Positions 1-10,519 of a DNA stretch of 64,000 bases are shown piece by piece. The stretch spans positions 248,001-312,000 of the forward strand of contig MARA01000028.1 in NCBI GenBank assembly GCA_001792895.1, given 5' to 3'. This DNA comes from Lentinus brumalis. Taxonomy: Eukaryota > Basidiomycota > Agaricomycetes > Polyporales > Polyporaceae. The position numbers were made by a program, and so were the translations under genes. The notes below the pieces were generated by a model. It searched no databases. It was not told the DNA's origin and saw only the letters and a program-made list of their open reading frames with translations. How positions within the stretch are numbered: the stretch's first letter is position 1; each line of letters starts with the position of its first letter.

Positions 1-194
1 GCTCAGTTTGGAGTTTGTTGTAGCTGAGGCGTGCACGATGGGAGCTTCGGGGGATCACGTCAATAAGCTCAGGACATCGTGGTACTGAACAGACCGACAA
101 CACCGAGGCGTTCAGTATAAGCAGCCTGAGCGCTTCTGGAGGCGCTAGACACGGAGTGCGCTGGAGTGCGGGGCAAGGCTGTATCTGTACCACC

Positions 195-789
195 ATGTCT
201 GCTGCTGTCGCCGTCGCTGCTCGGGACGACCCTCGGGATCCTGCTGGGGAGGTGAAGCTCTCCCTGCCGGAGACATGGCAGGTTGAGTCGGTTGGTGAGT
301 AGTGTCGGACTCCGCAGACGGACCTTGAGACATGCTGACGCGGGATGCTTTACAGACATGATCTCTCAGTCGAGTACGTCGTGCGAGGGCGGACGAGCAG
401 CTGGGTGATGTCGAGGCTGACGCTGAACTGGCTGGTAGTGATGTTCGTGTCTGGGATGATCATGGTCACTCGGAACCGGTGCGTCCATGTCCTGTTCCCC
501 CTGCAGTCTCGTCCCCCACTCACACCAGCCTGCTCCCGCATGCAGATATCTCGCATGGCCGGCTCTTCTCCTGTCGGTGAGCAGCGTCATCAACCAGCAC
601 CCGCTCCGGACGAAGGAGGGAGGCCAGAGCGGCGTGAGCGTCCTCTTGTACGTCCCTGTTTCTTCCCTGCCGTACCCCCACGAGTCCTGAGACAAACGAA
701 CCTCTGCTAGGCTGGGCGTTGGTGCCCTCCTCGCTTCCTACCTCCCTTTGATCACGATCACGCCGCAGAAGCCTGCGCCTGTTGCATGA
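195..789 (+). CDS. Asterix-family ER membrane protein (PAT complex subunit, UPF0139)
   Basis: Spliced CDS of 129 aa in four exons (195-294, 370-478, 546-647, 711-789) with GT-AG introns of 75, 67 and 63 nt; every junction keeps the frame. The start has a good ACCATG context. The protein has a short polar N-terminus and then three hydrophobic segments at about residues 46-62, 70-88 and 100-118. A conserved-looking core, SVINQHPLRTKEGGQSG, lies between the last two. This layout and the NQHPLRxKEGGQS-like loop fit the small Asterix/UPF0139 family. Family knowledge: Asterix is part of the PAT complex that protects partly inserted membrane proteins in the ER. The assignment rests on topology and this motif only; no database search was possible. 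The exon 3 donor GTACGT was preferred over an upstream GTGAGC because it alone continues the reading frame into the third hydrophobic segment. Confidence 0.7.
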
Positions 790-1019
790 TGTATGCTGGT
801 CCGCTTCTATTATCATCTCTGCTTCTTCTCGTCGCGTACGGGACCGCGCAACGCGGTCGGTTTCTGCTCTCGTCTTCATTTTTGTTGGCGTGGGTGGAGG
901 GCAACGCAACGCGGTATGCCGGCCGGATGCTGGAATCAGGAGGTCCATGTTTCCTGCGATCACTGTGTGCAAGCCATAGTGTAGTACTTATGTGCTCCCG
1001 AGTTGACCGGGCCTGTCTA

Positions 1020-1579
1020 CAGCTGCTTTCAGAACGATAGAAACCTTCGGCATATTAGGGCTGCTCAATCCTTCTGGACGCTGGACGCTGGACGCACTGC
1101 AAGCTCGTTGAGGGAGGTGATGGCTACAAGTGACAGTAGCCGAACACCTCCTCCGACTTTGCGGGCGCTCCCCATGTTTCTCTGTTCCCGTCGCTCATAC
1201 GCAATGTCTTACCGTGCAGGGGATAGCGAGGAAGCTTTCACGAACACCGCCTTTTTTCTGCATTCTCTGACGGTCATCCCAACGTGCTATGCAGCTTTCC
1301 GTCGAGGCCACCGCACAGAAAGCAGGTACTGTATCCTCGCCGCCTTGCCGAGTCGTCGCCTCGTCTCGCTTACGCCATCAAAGAGCTCTGAGAGCGTTCA
1401 GAAGAATTGAGCAGCCCTAATAATTTCAGACAATACTCGGCTGAGGTGGAATGCGAGAATTTACGTCGCAAAGTTCGCTCCGACTGGGCGGTCTTCTCGC
1501 ATACCGTCGCCAGCGAGCAGGTTCGGAATCGCACTGATTCCCGACTGACCGAATACCTCTATCGTTCTGAAAGCAGTTG
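1020..1579. mobile_element. Outer MITE-like element with TA target duplication
   Basis: A terminal inverted repeat of about 32 bp brackets this stretch. It starts CAGCTGCTTTCAGAACGATAG at 1020, and the mirrored copy ends at 1579 with about 27 of 32 positions matching. Both ends are flanked by TA (1018-1019 and 1580-1581), as expected for a Tc1/mariner-type insertion. There is no transposase reading frame, so the element is non-autonomous. A second element lies inside it. Confidence 0.6.
1055..1420. mobile_element. Inner (nested) MITE-like element with TA target duplication
   Basis: Inverted ends TTAGGGCTGCTCAATCCTTC and the mirrored copy, about 28 bp with three mismatches, bound 366 bp. They are flanked by TA at 1053-1054 and 1421-1422. 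The termini are unlike those of the surrounding element, so this looks like a later insertion into it. No coding capacity is seen. The TTAGGG at the end equals a telomere unit but occurs only once. Confidence 0.6.
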
Positions 1580-1769
1580 TAAGTGGCTGGGCGCGAACGC
1601 ACTCTCTTTGAGTACGTAAACGGTAAAGACATGGCCACGCGGCGGCCATGCGCTTCTCACGTACATATGATCCAGTACCTGCTTGTGCTGCGTGTGCAGT
1701 TTCCAGTGCGCCCTCTAGTATCCCTCTCGTAAGGTCCAACAGTCGCCGTGGCCAAGACGACGGTGTGTC

Positions 1770-2802
1770 ATGTCTCAAATGCACACTGATGGGAAGCCCG
1801 TCGTGGTAGGATGGGTCCATCTCCTCGAAACTATACATTCCGCTCACCGTGTCTTCCAGGTTCTGAACTCCATCCGGACTATCTCGATCTGCGGGCTTGC
1901 TACCCGCAATGACGGCACTCCGAAGAGACTTGAGGTCAAGCGCATCGACCCAGATAGCTCAAAGAAGCACTTCTACCAGCCGTTATGTGCGAACGACTCA
2001 TTATGCCTCTCTGCGATCCCCAGTCCTCCACAGTCTTCCCTTCCTCCGGACGGGAATATTGATCTGTCACTACAGATTGGGGACGTGCTGGGGGAGAACG
2101 ACCGCAATATCGTGTACGCAGTCGAGGTCACGAATGCGGACGAGCTTGCGTGCTACGTGCCACCGTTGGTAATGAAGGTGGCGAAGTTGTTCAAAGGTCG
2201 CAACCTCTCCGAGGAGGCCGGCATGTACCAGGACCTCGAATGTCTGCAAGGCTCCGTCATTCCGCGCTGCTATGGGTATTTCTGCCCCACGGTCGACAAT
2301 ACGCAGTTGTCGATCAGCCCGTGGGATGGGCCCGACTGCAGCCATCCCAGGACGTTCGACCCTCATGTGCCGCCGCACCCTGCCGCACCTCTGAGCATGA
2401 TGCTCCTGGAGCGGCTCGGAGAACCTATCCCAACGGGCAGCCGCATAGAGTCTGAGACTATCCGGTAAGCACGATGTAATCCGCTGGCCTTCTGACACCA
2501 CTAACGTTGTGCGCTACAGACGGGACTTGGTCGATATGCACGACGAGCTCGCTCGCTTTGGGATCGAGTGCATCGACTGGCGCCTGGGCAATCTCTTGTC
2601 CGCTCCGCCGTCTCCTCCCGGTCTGCTAGGGTTACCATCCCCGAACCACGATCATCTCTACTCGATCCGCATCTTCGACTTCGAGTTCTCCATACGCACC
2701 AACACTCCACACGATGCCTTAAATGCCGAAGCGAAGGTCCATGTGGATAATTTGGTCTTTGAGATTGCCTATTATCAGCCCCCGCGTCCGCGCGATTTCT
2801 GA
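1770..2802 (+). CDS. Kinase-like protein, fungal lineage-specific
   Basis: Spliced CDS of 307 aa in three exons (1770-1805, 1860-2464, 2520-2802). The second intron is certain because its donor overlaps an in-frame stop and a CTAAC branch site is present. The first (54 nt) contains no stop and could be retained. The protein has a region with LPPLVMKVAKLFKGRN-like text (kinase N-lobe beta strands, possible ATP lysine), then CIDWRLGNLL, which resembles a catalytic loop (D...N), and IFDFEF, which resembles a degenerate DFG. This suggests a protein-kinase-like or small-molecule-kinase-like fold with altered motifs, so activity is doubtful. Such short kinase-like genes are expanded in Agaricomycetes. 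A broken tandem copy follows at 3146. Function unknown. Confidence 0.65.
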
Positions 2803-3145
2803 AGTTGGGCGTAGAACGGCCCACCCTCTCTATGCCACCACTGAGGGACATCTCTTTCACCTTCGCAGATGTATTAGATATTCAAAGATACTTATTGGTT
2901 CGGAACCCCGGCGCACAATCGGCCGTTATTTGCAAGAACAGTACTCAGGCCTCGAACTTCACTGTGTTGTTGGTATCGTCTCCTCGAGGTCAAATTACTG
3001 TATGTCTGACTACGCGTTGCCGGTGCGGCTGTCTTAAGTCGAGGTAGGGTGTCACATGTCACATCAGGAGCCTCTCAGCTCAAGTTGGCGCTTAACCTTC
3101 GCCACCACCTTCAAGTTCATACCAGGTGAACGGTGATTGTGCATC
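2803..3145. other. Spacer between kinase-like gene and its broken copy
   Basis: No gene, RNA or repeat recognised. It probably holds the 3' region of the upstream gene and the former promoter of the duplicated copy. Confidence 0.4.
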
Positions 3146-3968
3146 ATGTCTGAAGCATACATGTCCGCGAAACCTGTAGTGGTACGAGATTGATGTGTCT
3201 TAGCTTTGACATGCCAATCACTGACTCGTTCTTTAGGCTCTGAACACCATACGTAGACGGTCTTGCTTGCTGCAATGACGGCACACCAACGAAGATGGAG
3301 ATCAAACGAACCGCTCCGGACAGCTCTAAGACGATGCACTACGACTGGAACAGTCCTAACGACGAGACGGCGCTTCTTCCTGCAATCCCGACGCCTCCCC
3401 AACCTGAGCTTCCTCCCGACGGAGACGTTACGTTGGAGCTACGTCTAGGCGACGTCTTGGGACAGATTGACCGCAACGTTGTATACGCTGTGAAGGTCAC
3501 GAACGCAGACAACATTTCCTGCTACGTGCCGTCTTTGGTCATCAAGCTCGCGCGGCTGTTCAAAGGTCGTAACCTCTCTGAAGAGGCCGGCATGTACCAA
3601 GATCTCGCGTGCCTACAGGGGTCAATCATCCCGACATACTAATAAATTACGGGTACTTTTCTTCCACCGTTGACCATACGCAGATGACTATCTTGCCGTG
3701 GGATGGTCCCGACTGCAGCTATATATCCCAGAACGTTCGACCCGCATGTGCCACCGCACCCATCTGCGCCTCTGAGCGTAATGCTGCTGGAGCGGCTCGG
3801 AGACCCAATCCCTACGGGCAGCTACTCTGAGATCATCGAGTGAGTACGGCGGACTCGGCTTATCCTACATATACCACTAACGCATGCGCGACAGACGGGA
3901 TTTACTTGATCTGCGGGACGAGCTGGCTCGCTTGGGATTAACGTCCATCGACTGGCGTCCTCCAGCTA
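3146..3968 (+). pseudogene. Tandem pseudogene copy of the kinase-like gene
   Basis: Colinear with the gene at 1770-2802: the same N-terminal exon with a GT...TTTAG intron, the same core (shared FKGRNLSEEAGMYQDL) and the same late intron (donor GTGAGT near 3841, acceptor before 3896). It is broken in at least three ways. A small deletion near 3258-3275 shifts the frame after the first intron, an insertion with stops lies near 3637-3650, and homology ends abruptly near 3965, just after the catalytic-loop region. It is therefore a decayed duplicate rather than an expressed gene, although the open middle part (3295-3642) could mislead gene callers. Confidence 0.75.
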
Positions 3969-4318
3969 GCATGCGCATAAGTATCGTGAGGACCACTCAA
4001 AAATCCCGCGCACCCAGCAGACGGCTGTCAACGCATTGCTTGTAATTGTGTAGCTTGCTACCGTTCTATACTCCAAAAATGACCCTAGAATTCCGGGCTT
4101 GAGCGGGAGCCTGCGGGCTTGAATGGCAAACGCCGGGACAATAACGGACGCGTCGGCCACGTGAGCGTGATCCGCGATGGGCAAACAGAGGCAAACAGGC
4201 GAGCGGTGAGAAAAAGGGCGCTCGTCGGGCGCCCCGGGTACCCCGCGCTCGCCCTCGCTGCCCGCCCTGGTTCACGCGCGCCCATCTGCTCTCATCTGCC
4301 CACCACGCCCGCCCAGCG
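3969..4318. other. GC-rich upstream region of the acidic-protein gene
   Basis: Gene-free, with alternating CG-rich blocks (about 4100-4300) typical of a promoter or 5' leader in this genome. No clear TATA box. Confidence 0.4.
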
Positions 4319-5149
4319 ATGTACAAGCTCCTCCGCCGCATCTCCAGCTCGTTTATTCCCCGCCCAGACCGGCCCTGGAGCGAAGACGGTGCGTCCCGCG
4401 GTGCGCCCGGGGCTCTCCCCGATCGCACCGATGGTTGCTGGCTGGGATAAGTACACGCGGCTGACACGCGCCCTCTTCTTCCCCCCTCGTCACCTACGCA
4501 CCGGCACCGCCCCCGTGTGTTCTGGAATGCCCTCGGAATGGAATGAACTCATCGACGGTGCGGATGCGGATGCGGACCGACAGCGACGTCGACCGCGCCC
4601 CAGATTGGCCGCAAGCGCAGGCTGAGCACGAGCGAGCACGACGACGAGCAGCGCGATTCGGAGACCACCCCTGCGAAGCGGCACCGCGCCGAGTCTGAGG
4701 CCGAGGAGCAGGAGCAGGAGCAGGAGACCACGCAGCAGGGGAAGGAGACGGAGGAAGAGGTGAAGGAGGTCACCGAGGGCGTGCGCGACGTCGAGCTCGA
4801 GGACGGCAAGCCGAAGCCCGGGCCCGCAGCGGAGGGAGACGGCGTGGAGGCCGAGGCAGCCGCAGCGGTACCTCTCCCGGATTCTCCCCAGCTGAAGGCG
4901 ACTGCGGAGGGCGAGGAGAAGGAGCAAGCCTCGAAGGAGGACGCCGATGCGGACGCAGAGGGCGAGGAGGACGTCGAGGTGAAGGAGGGCGAAGCCGAGA
5001 CTGCCTCTGCAGCGGACTCGGAAGCGTCGTCGTCGGCATCCCCGAAGACGAAGACTGTCGTTCCCTCTGCCGAGAGCACGCACGAGGACGTCCCCGGACT
5101 CTCGCTCGCCGCCGAGAAGGTCCCCGCGGCTGCGGCAGTCGAAGCATGA
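4319..5149 (+). CDS. Acidic, low-complexity nuclear-type protein of unknown function
   Basis: Spliced CDS of 211 aa in two exons (4319-4388 and 4584-5149) around a 195 nt intron with donor GTGCGT. The N-terminus MYKLLRRISSSFIPRPDRPW is basic and aromatic and looks like the conserved part. From about residue 31 come short basic clusters (GRKRRL, AKRHR) that could be nuclear-localisation signals. The remaining 150 residues are Glu/Ala/Asp-rich with runs such as EEQEQEQE and look disordered. No domain is recognised. The acceptor at 4583 was chosen because it is the one that joins both parts in frame. The large intron is unusual here and a further small exon cannot be excluded. Confidence 0.6.
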
Positions 5150-6752
5150 AGCATGAGGCACGGACATACCCCTGCGCTTGGATATAATCCCAGATACAGA
5201 TGCAGATACAGATACACCGACCACGCATACAGCGATACCCCCGCATCCAGGTCCAGGTCTATCGGTCGGATCCGCACGCTCATCCTCACGCTTACCCACA
5301 TTCACACTCACATCCACACTCACACTCACATTCCCGATATTACATAACGTATTGTACACTGGTCCTGCTGCTCCCGTCGTCCGTCGTTTGTGTTGTTATT
5401 TCTTGTTTGTACGATGCTCCCCTGCTCCCGATGCGTTATTCTTAATGAGCCACTCGCTTTCTTGCTTCCCCCCCTCCTTCTCTCGCGTCCGCCTGACATG
5501 CGCATGCTTTTCTGCCAACTCCTGAGTATCACCGTGGTGTCCCTCGATCGTCTGTCCATCTTGCCTTGCTTGTGGGCCCTCGTCCGTGCGTCAAGGACTG
5601 CATCCCTCCCTCAAGTTCCTTACCGGCGCATTCCTCTGTCTGCGCGAGGTTCATCGGATGCGTCCGGTACCCGCTCGCATACAGCGCAGGACTCTATCAT
5701 TATGCCACTCGCAGGCGCTCCAGTTCGCTCCTGCCTTCGACCACTGTAGGTGGCTGCATACCAAGATGCAGCCAGAGCCAGAGCCGGACAAGGTGAGCAA
5801 TGAGAAAGACTTGACACTCGATGGCGCACGCCGGACAAGCTTCCCGCTGACGACGTTCTGCAGGACGACAGATCTAGAGCAGGGGCACAAGGGGGGCCTC
5901 GTCTCTCCGCTCGCAGTACTCGATAGAGTTGGTGTTCTACAGAAGGACTCGAAGGTAGCGTTGGCGTCAACATTAATCTGCATGTCTCGCTCCGCTCGTT
6001 GGGTCGCTATCCAAGTGGCAATCATGGAAGTGGACGGAGTTCCTTGTCAGCCTGTAGCTCCTCCGAGTCGTTCCTCAGACTCAGAGTACATGAGTACTGG
6101 TGCCCCGCCAACCGGATGGCGAGTGCGCGCTTCAAGCAAGCTTCCGACTCTGCACCGTGCCACTTCAAGCACCCGGACCAGCTCCTACAGTCACGCTGCC
6201 TACGTCAAGTTCCTCCTAACAACCAGTGGCTGTGGCAACCACCACCTTCCCTCCTCCTCAGAAGACGGTAGGGTTACCTGACGCCCCTAGCCCCACTCAT
6301 CTGTGTCCGAGGGCTCGAGGGGGGACTCGGGAGCTGATGCGCTCCAGCCGAGCAGCGACTCAAGCTCGTCCTCCTCTCCCGTGCCAGGAATATGTCGGAT
6401 ATCGTCCTTGTGTTCCTGCGAGACCCACGTCAAACAGTGTGGTCAGATCAATCACCCATAATTGACACCACTAGTCCGGTGGACGTACGGCTAAGGAGCG
6501 TTGGTATACGACATGCTTATTCCTCTCGGCTCCAGACGTTCTATACTCCTCCCGTCACCCGAGGCACGACCGGCAGTAACGTCTGGAACCGGAATTACCT
6601 ACTAGCTATTATAGACGTCGTCAGTGTGTTGATTTACGCCTTCTGCGTACATCTTTGAACCATGTATGATGTCGTGAACAGTCCGTGAACAGGTTGATCA
6701 TACAAAATGTTGTGGTTGCTGACGTAGTACTACGGGTACAGAGCCGTGCATG
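5150..6752. other. 1.6 kb gene-poor stretch with simple repeats
   Basis: The first 200 bases hold short imperfect tandem repeats (CAGATA-type at 5190-5215, CACACT/CACATT-type at 5296-5335) that probably belong to the 3' UTR of the acidic-protein gene. A possible mini-exon at 5766-5792 (ATG followed by Glu-Pro codons and a GTGAGC donor) has no convincing downstream partner. No other gene is supported on either strand. Confidence 0.4.
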
Positions 6753-6847
6753 GCCCGCCTAGCTCAATCGGATAGAGCGTCAGACTCTTATCTACGTTGT
6801 GAGAGTGCGGGATCTGAAGGCTGCGAGTTCGACCCTCGCGGTGGGCT
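6753..6847 (+). tRNA. tRNA-Lys(CUU) with 21 nt intron
   Basis: The acceptor stem GCCCGCC (6753-6759) pairs with GGTGGGC (6840-6846) with one G-U. The D-arm is GCTC/GAGC and the T-arm GCGAG-TTCGACC-CTCGC. The anticodon stem TCAGA/TCTGA encloses loop C-T-CTT-A...A. The intron lies at the canonical site, one base 3' of the anticodon, and starts TCTACGTTGTG. Without it the tRNA is 74 nt. Anticodon CUU gives Lys. A short T run (TTTTT near 6868) may end Pol III transcription. Confidence 0.9.
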
Positions 6848-7562
6848 AATAGGGCAGTGATGCATGATTTTTGCACCTCCCCAGGGGTCAATGGCCAAGG
6901 CCCCGTCGGCTATGGGAGGTGTTCTTGCGCCTTACTACTACTTACTTGTCAGCAGTGGCAAATTTATGCGTTTCACGGGCAATCATGGGGGTTTCCAAAA
7001 TAGGCATCTCAGACGCCGGTGAGAAACGAAACACTAAGTACCGAGTTGATTCGGAATGTGAGGATCCAACGATCCTAGACCTTCCGTGATTGATTGCATG
7101 CCTCGGATGTCTCGTTGAGCCTTTCTCTCTGTGCTTCTTCTCGCGATACCTGCACCCGCCCAGTCGCACGGCCGAGACTGAGCACCGTGCCAGCTGGCAG
7201 CAGCTCCTCTGCTTACCGTTCTTCACGGTGACAATGTATGCCCATGTCGTCACCTTGTTCATCGCGAACTGACTTATTCTCCTCGTGAGCCCCTTCCCGG
7301 CACGCCGGAGCCTGCAGACGCGTGGAAGTTGTTCATATCGCGGGATGCGGCATACACGAGGCTCATTTCGCGGTCCTCGCCCCGTGGCGCGGCTGCGCCT
7401 ACCCGGCACACGGTATAATTGCTTGGAGCATGCATAGCACTACGACGCCTCCCTTGCCTGCTGTTCCTTTCAGGGCTAGTCGTACCACCACCATCCGACT
7501 GGTCGGCACACACACTCTCGAATTCCCGCTGGGCACTGGTATCCACTTCGAATTCTACCAGT
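6848..7562. other. Intergenic region
   Basis: No gene recognised. It holds the flank of tRNA-Lys and the presumed promoter of the gene at 7563. Short open frames on both strands lack introns or motifs that would support them. Confidence 0.4.
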
Positions 7563-9624
7563 ATGTTCAGCTCCATCTCCCGCATGTTCGGAGCGAGCAC
7601 GTCCTCGCTGAACACCGACCGGACACGGGTCCACGGCGACGAGCGGGATCCGCTGGCGGGGTCGGGCACGGAGGCTGGCAGGAGCAGCGAGGAGGCTAAC
7701 GGGCATGTCAGCCGCCACCCCCCAGCCTCGACGGGCACTGGCACTCGGACAGCACGCCCCTGCTCACCCGCAAGCAGTCGTCGCGCTTCTCCAGCTCCGT
7801 CAGCACCTCCGCCGCCCCCGAGATACACTACCCTGGGCCGCCGCACGTCCTGTGGAAGGCCCCGCACCATCCGTACTCGCACCTGCAGAGGCATAACGGA
7901 GAAGACAGCCCCACGAAGAGCGTGAGCGGCATGAGCATGGTCGTCACCACGCCCACGACGGCTGGCTGGGGCGCGCAGCCGATGAGTCGGTCCGCGTCCT
8001 CGCCGTCGTTGCTGCTCACTCCGCTGTCGAATGCGCCGGGCTACCGCGACCACCGGCCGTCGTCGTCCCTGGGAAGACGGAGCTCAAGATCGATCAAACT
8101 GGCAACCGACTCGATGTACATCTCGGAGGATTCAGATGTGGAAGTGGAGAGCGACCGGTCGGTGCGGAATGGGGCGGCGGGCAATCTCCTGCCGAAGCAG
8201 CTCTCGCCCATACACGAGCAGCAGGTCCCCTTCCCGCCACACAGGAAGCTGTCTCTCGACAGCGTGCCGCGCACACCAGACTCCACGCGGACGTTTGACA
8301 GGATAAGTAGGCGCAGCAATCATCCCTATGATGCTCCGTATATTGAACTCAATGTCCTGCAGATGGTCATAACGCGTTCATCAACCGCCCGCTCAAGCGT
8401 TCCCTCAGCCAGACCTCGACGAGCACTCACAAGTCCAACATCTCCGCTGTGCCCCCAGTCATCCCGCCTCTCGATCTCCGGCCGAGCTTCCAGAACGCCC
8501 TGGGCGGGCAGGGCCCGGGCAGGCTTTCCCCTACATGCGCACAAGCACCAGTCCCGCGCAAGTCACGCTTGCCTCCTCCTTCTCTGCCCACGGTGATCGG
8601 CAGTCCGAGACAGACGAACAAGGTGTCCATCATATATGAAGATGGCGCATCGTACGGCGGACCAGGGAGTGCGCGCACCAGCAGCTTCATCACCGCCCCG
8701 TCTATCTCGCTCAGCACGCCTGTGGCGGAGCCCGGGCAGCGTTTCTCGTTCGGTCACGAGCTTGGTCCGAACGTCTACCTCGACCCCAGCTCCTTCGCGT
8801 CGGACAGCGCAAGAGGGGAGAGCATGACGACGGACGCGGATGACACCCCGCATGCGACATATCCGGGGCAGAGACTCCCCGCGGGGCTCTACGATGACGC
8901 TTATCTCGGGGCGGACGAGTTCGGGCAGGTGCACACCAGGCCGAACAGTCGTGCCAGTCTGCGGCCAGGCAATCCGGCACCCTCCAGCACACAGTCGCAC
9001 TCCCGGAACTCGTCGCTGACGGCCCCGCGCACCTCGGCACTCCGTACACGCTCCGTGTCCCCGGCAGACGAGTCCTTCCTCCATCATCGCTGGCTCAAGG
9101 GACTGTCCTTTGGCTCTCAGCGTTTCGTGTTCCCACCATCCGGGGGAGATCGAGAGCGAAGCTTCTCGTGCGCATTCGCCCTGTTCTGCGCGGGCTTTAT
9201 CATGCCATGGTGTTGGCTCATCGGAGGATGGCTCCTCGCGAATAACGGAGAGGTGCAAGAGGAGGAAGGGGGATCCGTGCTCCCGCTCTGGCATAAGCGT
9301 CAGACACCGCCGCTCGTCAAGGCGGACGAGAAGAGGAAGGCGGACACCGGCGTACCCCCCTCGGGGATCGCCACGGGCAAGACCATGGAGGAGAAGAGGG
9401 CCAAGACTTCGTCTTGGTACCCCCTCATCGCGCCTTCCCTCGAGTCCCTCTCACCGCCGAACAAGGAGGCTGTATCGACGCGTCGACTGAAGAGGAGCTT
9501 GCCTAGCACACGACGGACAGATCCTTGGATAAGACGCTGTCGCGCCGCTGCGGCGGTGAGCGGCATCCTCCTCCTTGCGGCCTGCATAGTCGCGATTATA
9601 TTCGCGGCGGGGGTGCATCGTTAG
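7563..9624 (+). CDS. Ser/Pro-rich protein with two C-terminal membrane segments; apparent 1-base frameshift
   Basis: Two exons (7563-8306 and 8363-9624; 56 nt intron, phase 1) encode about 668 aa if one base is added in the C6 run at 7718-7723. Before the run the ATG frame reads MFSSISRMFGASTSSL..., and after it only the frame one base back stays open, through the intron to the stop. The protein is Ser/Pro/Arg-rich and probably disordered for 500 residues, with many SRSASSP-like phosphosite-type patches. A long hydrophobic segment follows (about 514-538, FCAGFIMPWCWLIGGWLL), then a charged loop, then a C-terminal hydrophobic segment (about 643-665) ending 3 residues after it. This looks like a membrane-anchored cytosolic protein. 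No known domain; function unknown. Confidence 0.6.
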
Positions 9625-10519
9625 CCCCCGTCATTGGCAAGTGTTCTGGGATCATGAATATTGTCCAGGGATCGGGCGTTCTACTGCCGGGTTATACTGA
9701 CTGGTGGAGGTTGTTGTATGTGAACTGAATGTACTTATCGACTTATCTTGCATTGCCGCGATGCAGCGCCTTTTCTGGTATGGAACGCGGTGCAAGTTCG
9801 CGGGTGAACCCGTCTTATGAACTGCCAGAGAGTGATCTGAAGCAACGGAAACTCAGCCCGGCAATGCCGACGAAGATGCACTCACCAGCCCAAAGATCAG
9901 ATGCAGCAATGGACACGCTGAATATAAGTACTGTAGTCCATAGCCTGATTCGCCAAGCGATCCCATAGTGAGAGAAGAAAGCCGAAGCACGTATATATCT
10001 ATCCAAATCCGACAGACGACTTCTCTATTAAGCAAGCGGACTAAGTAGATGGTGCAAAGACGAACGAGTAGCGCGAGTCGAGGTAGGGGGTGGTGTGTGG
10101 TGTGGTGTGTGGTGTGTGGTGTCAACCAAACCTGGGCAGGTATCGCAGTGGAGGGGTAGTGGTGGTACAGATGCGTCGATGCGATAGATGGTGCAAGCAA
10201 TAGATGCGACGGTGCAGATGGTACAGGACGTGTGCCACGGGCTCAAGAGAGCAGAGCTCCCTTGTCCACGGGCGTCGGTCCGCGAGGTATGTACAAAGGA
10301 GACAAGAACCGAAAACCTGGAGAGATAGCATAGGGATAGAGATGCAACCTCTGACGAGTGGACACACCGGGAGCAAGCAGAACATGAAGCAAGAGGACAG
10401 CGGAGAGATGTAAGCGTGACAGTCCGTGAAGCATGAATTCGAAGCCAGCGACTACTCGCCCGACCATGCAAGGACGTGTGAGAGACGTAATGACGTGCGG
10501 TCAACCTTGCGTGGACCGC
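9625..10519. other. Intergenic region between convergent genes
   Basis: Shared 3' flanks of the genes at 7563 (+) and 10520 (-). It contains a GT-rich simple repeat (GGTGTGTGGT units, about 10087-10125). No gene is supported. Confidence 0.45.

Noticed and set aside
5766..5960. Mini-exon MQPEPEPDK with a good donor
   Set aside because: The following exon in the matching phase stops after about 20 codons and no known protein is recognised.
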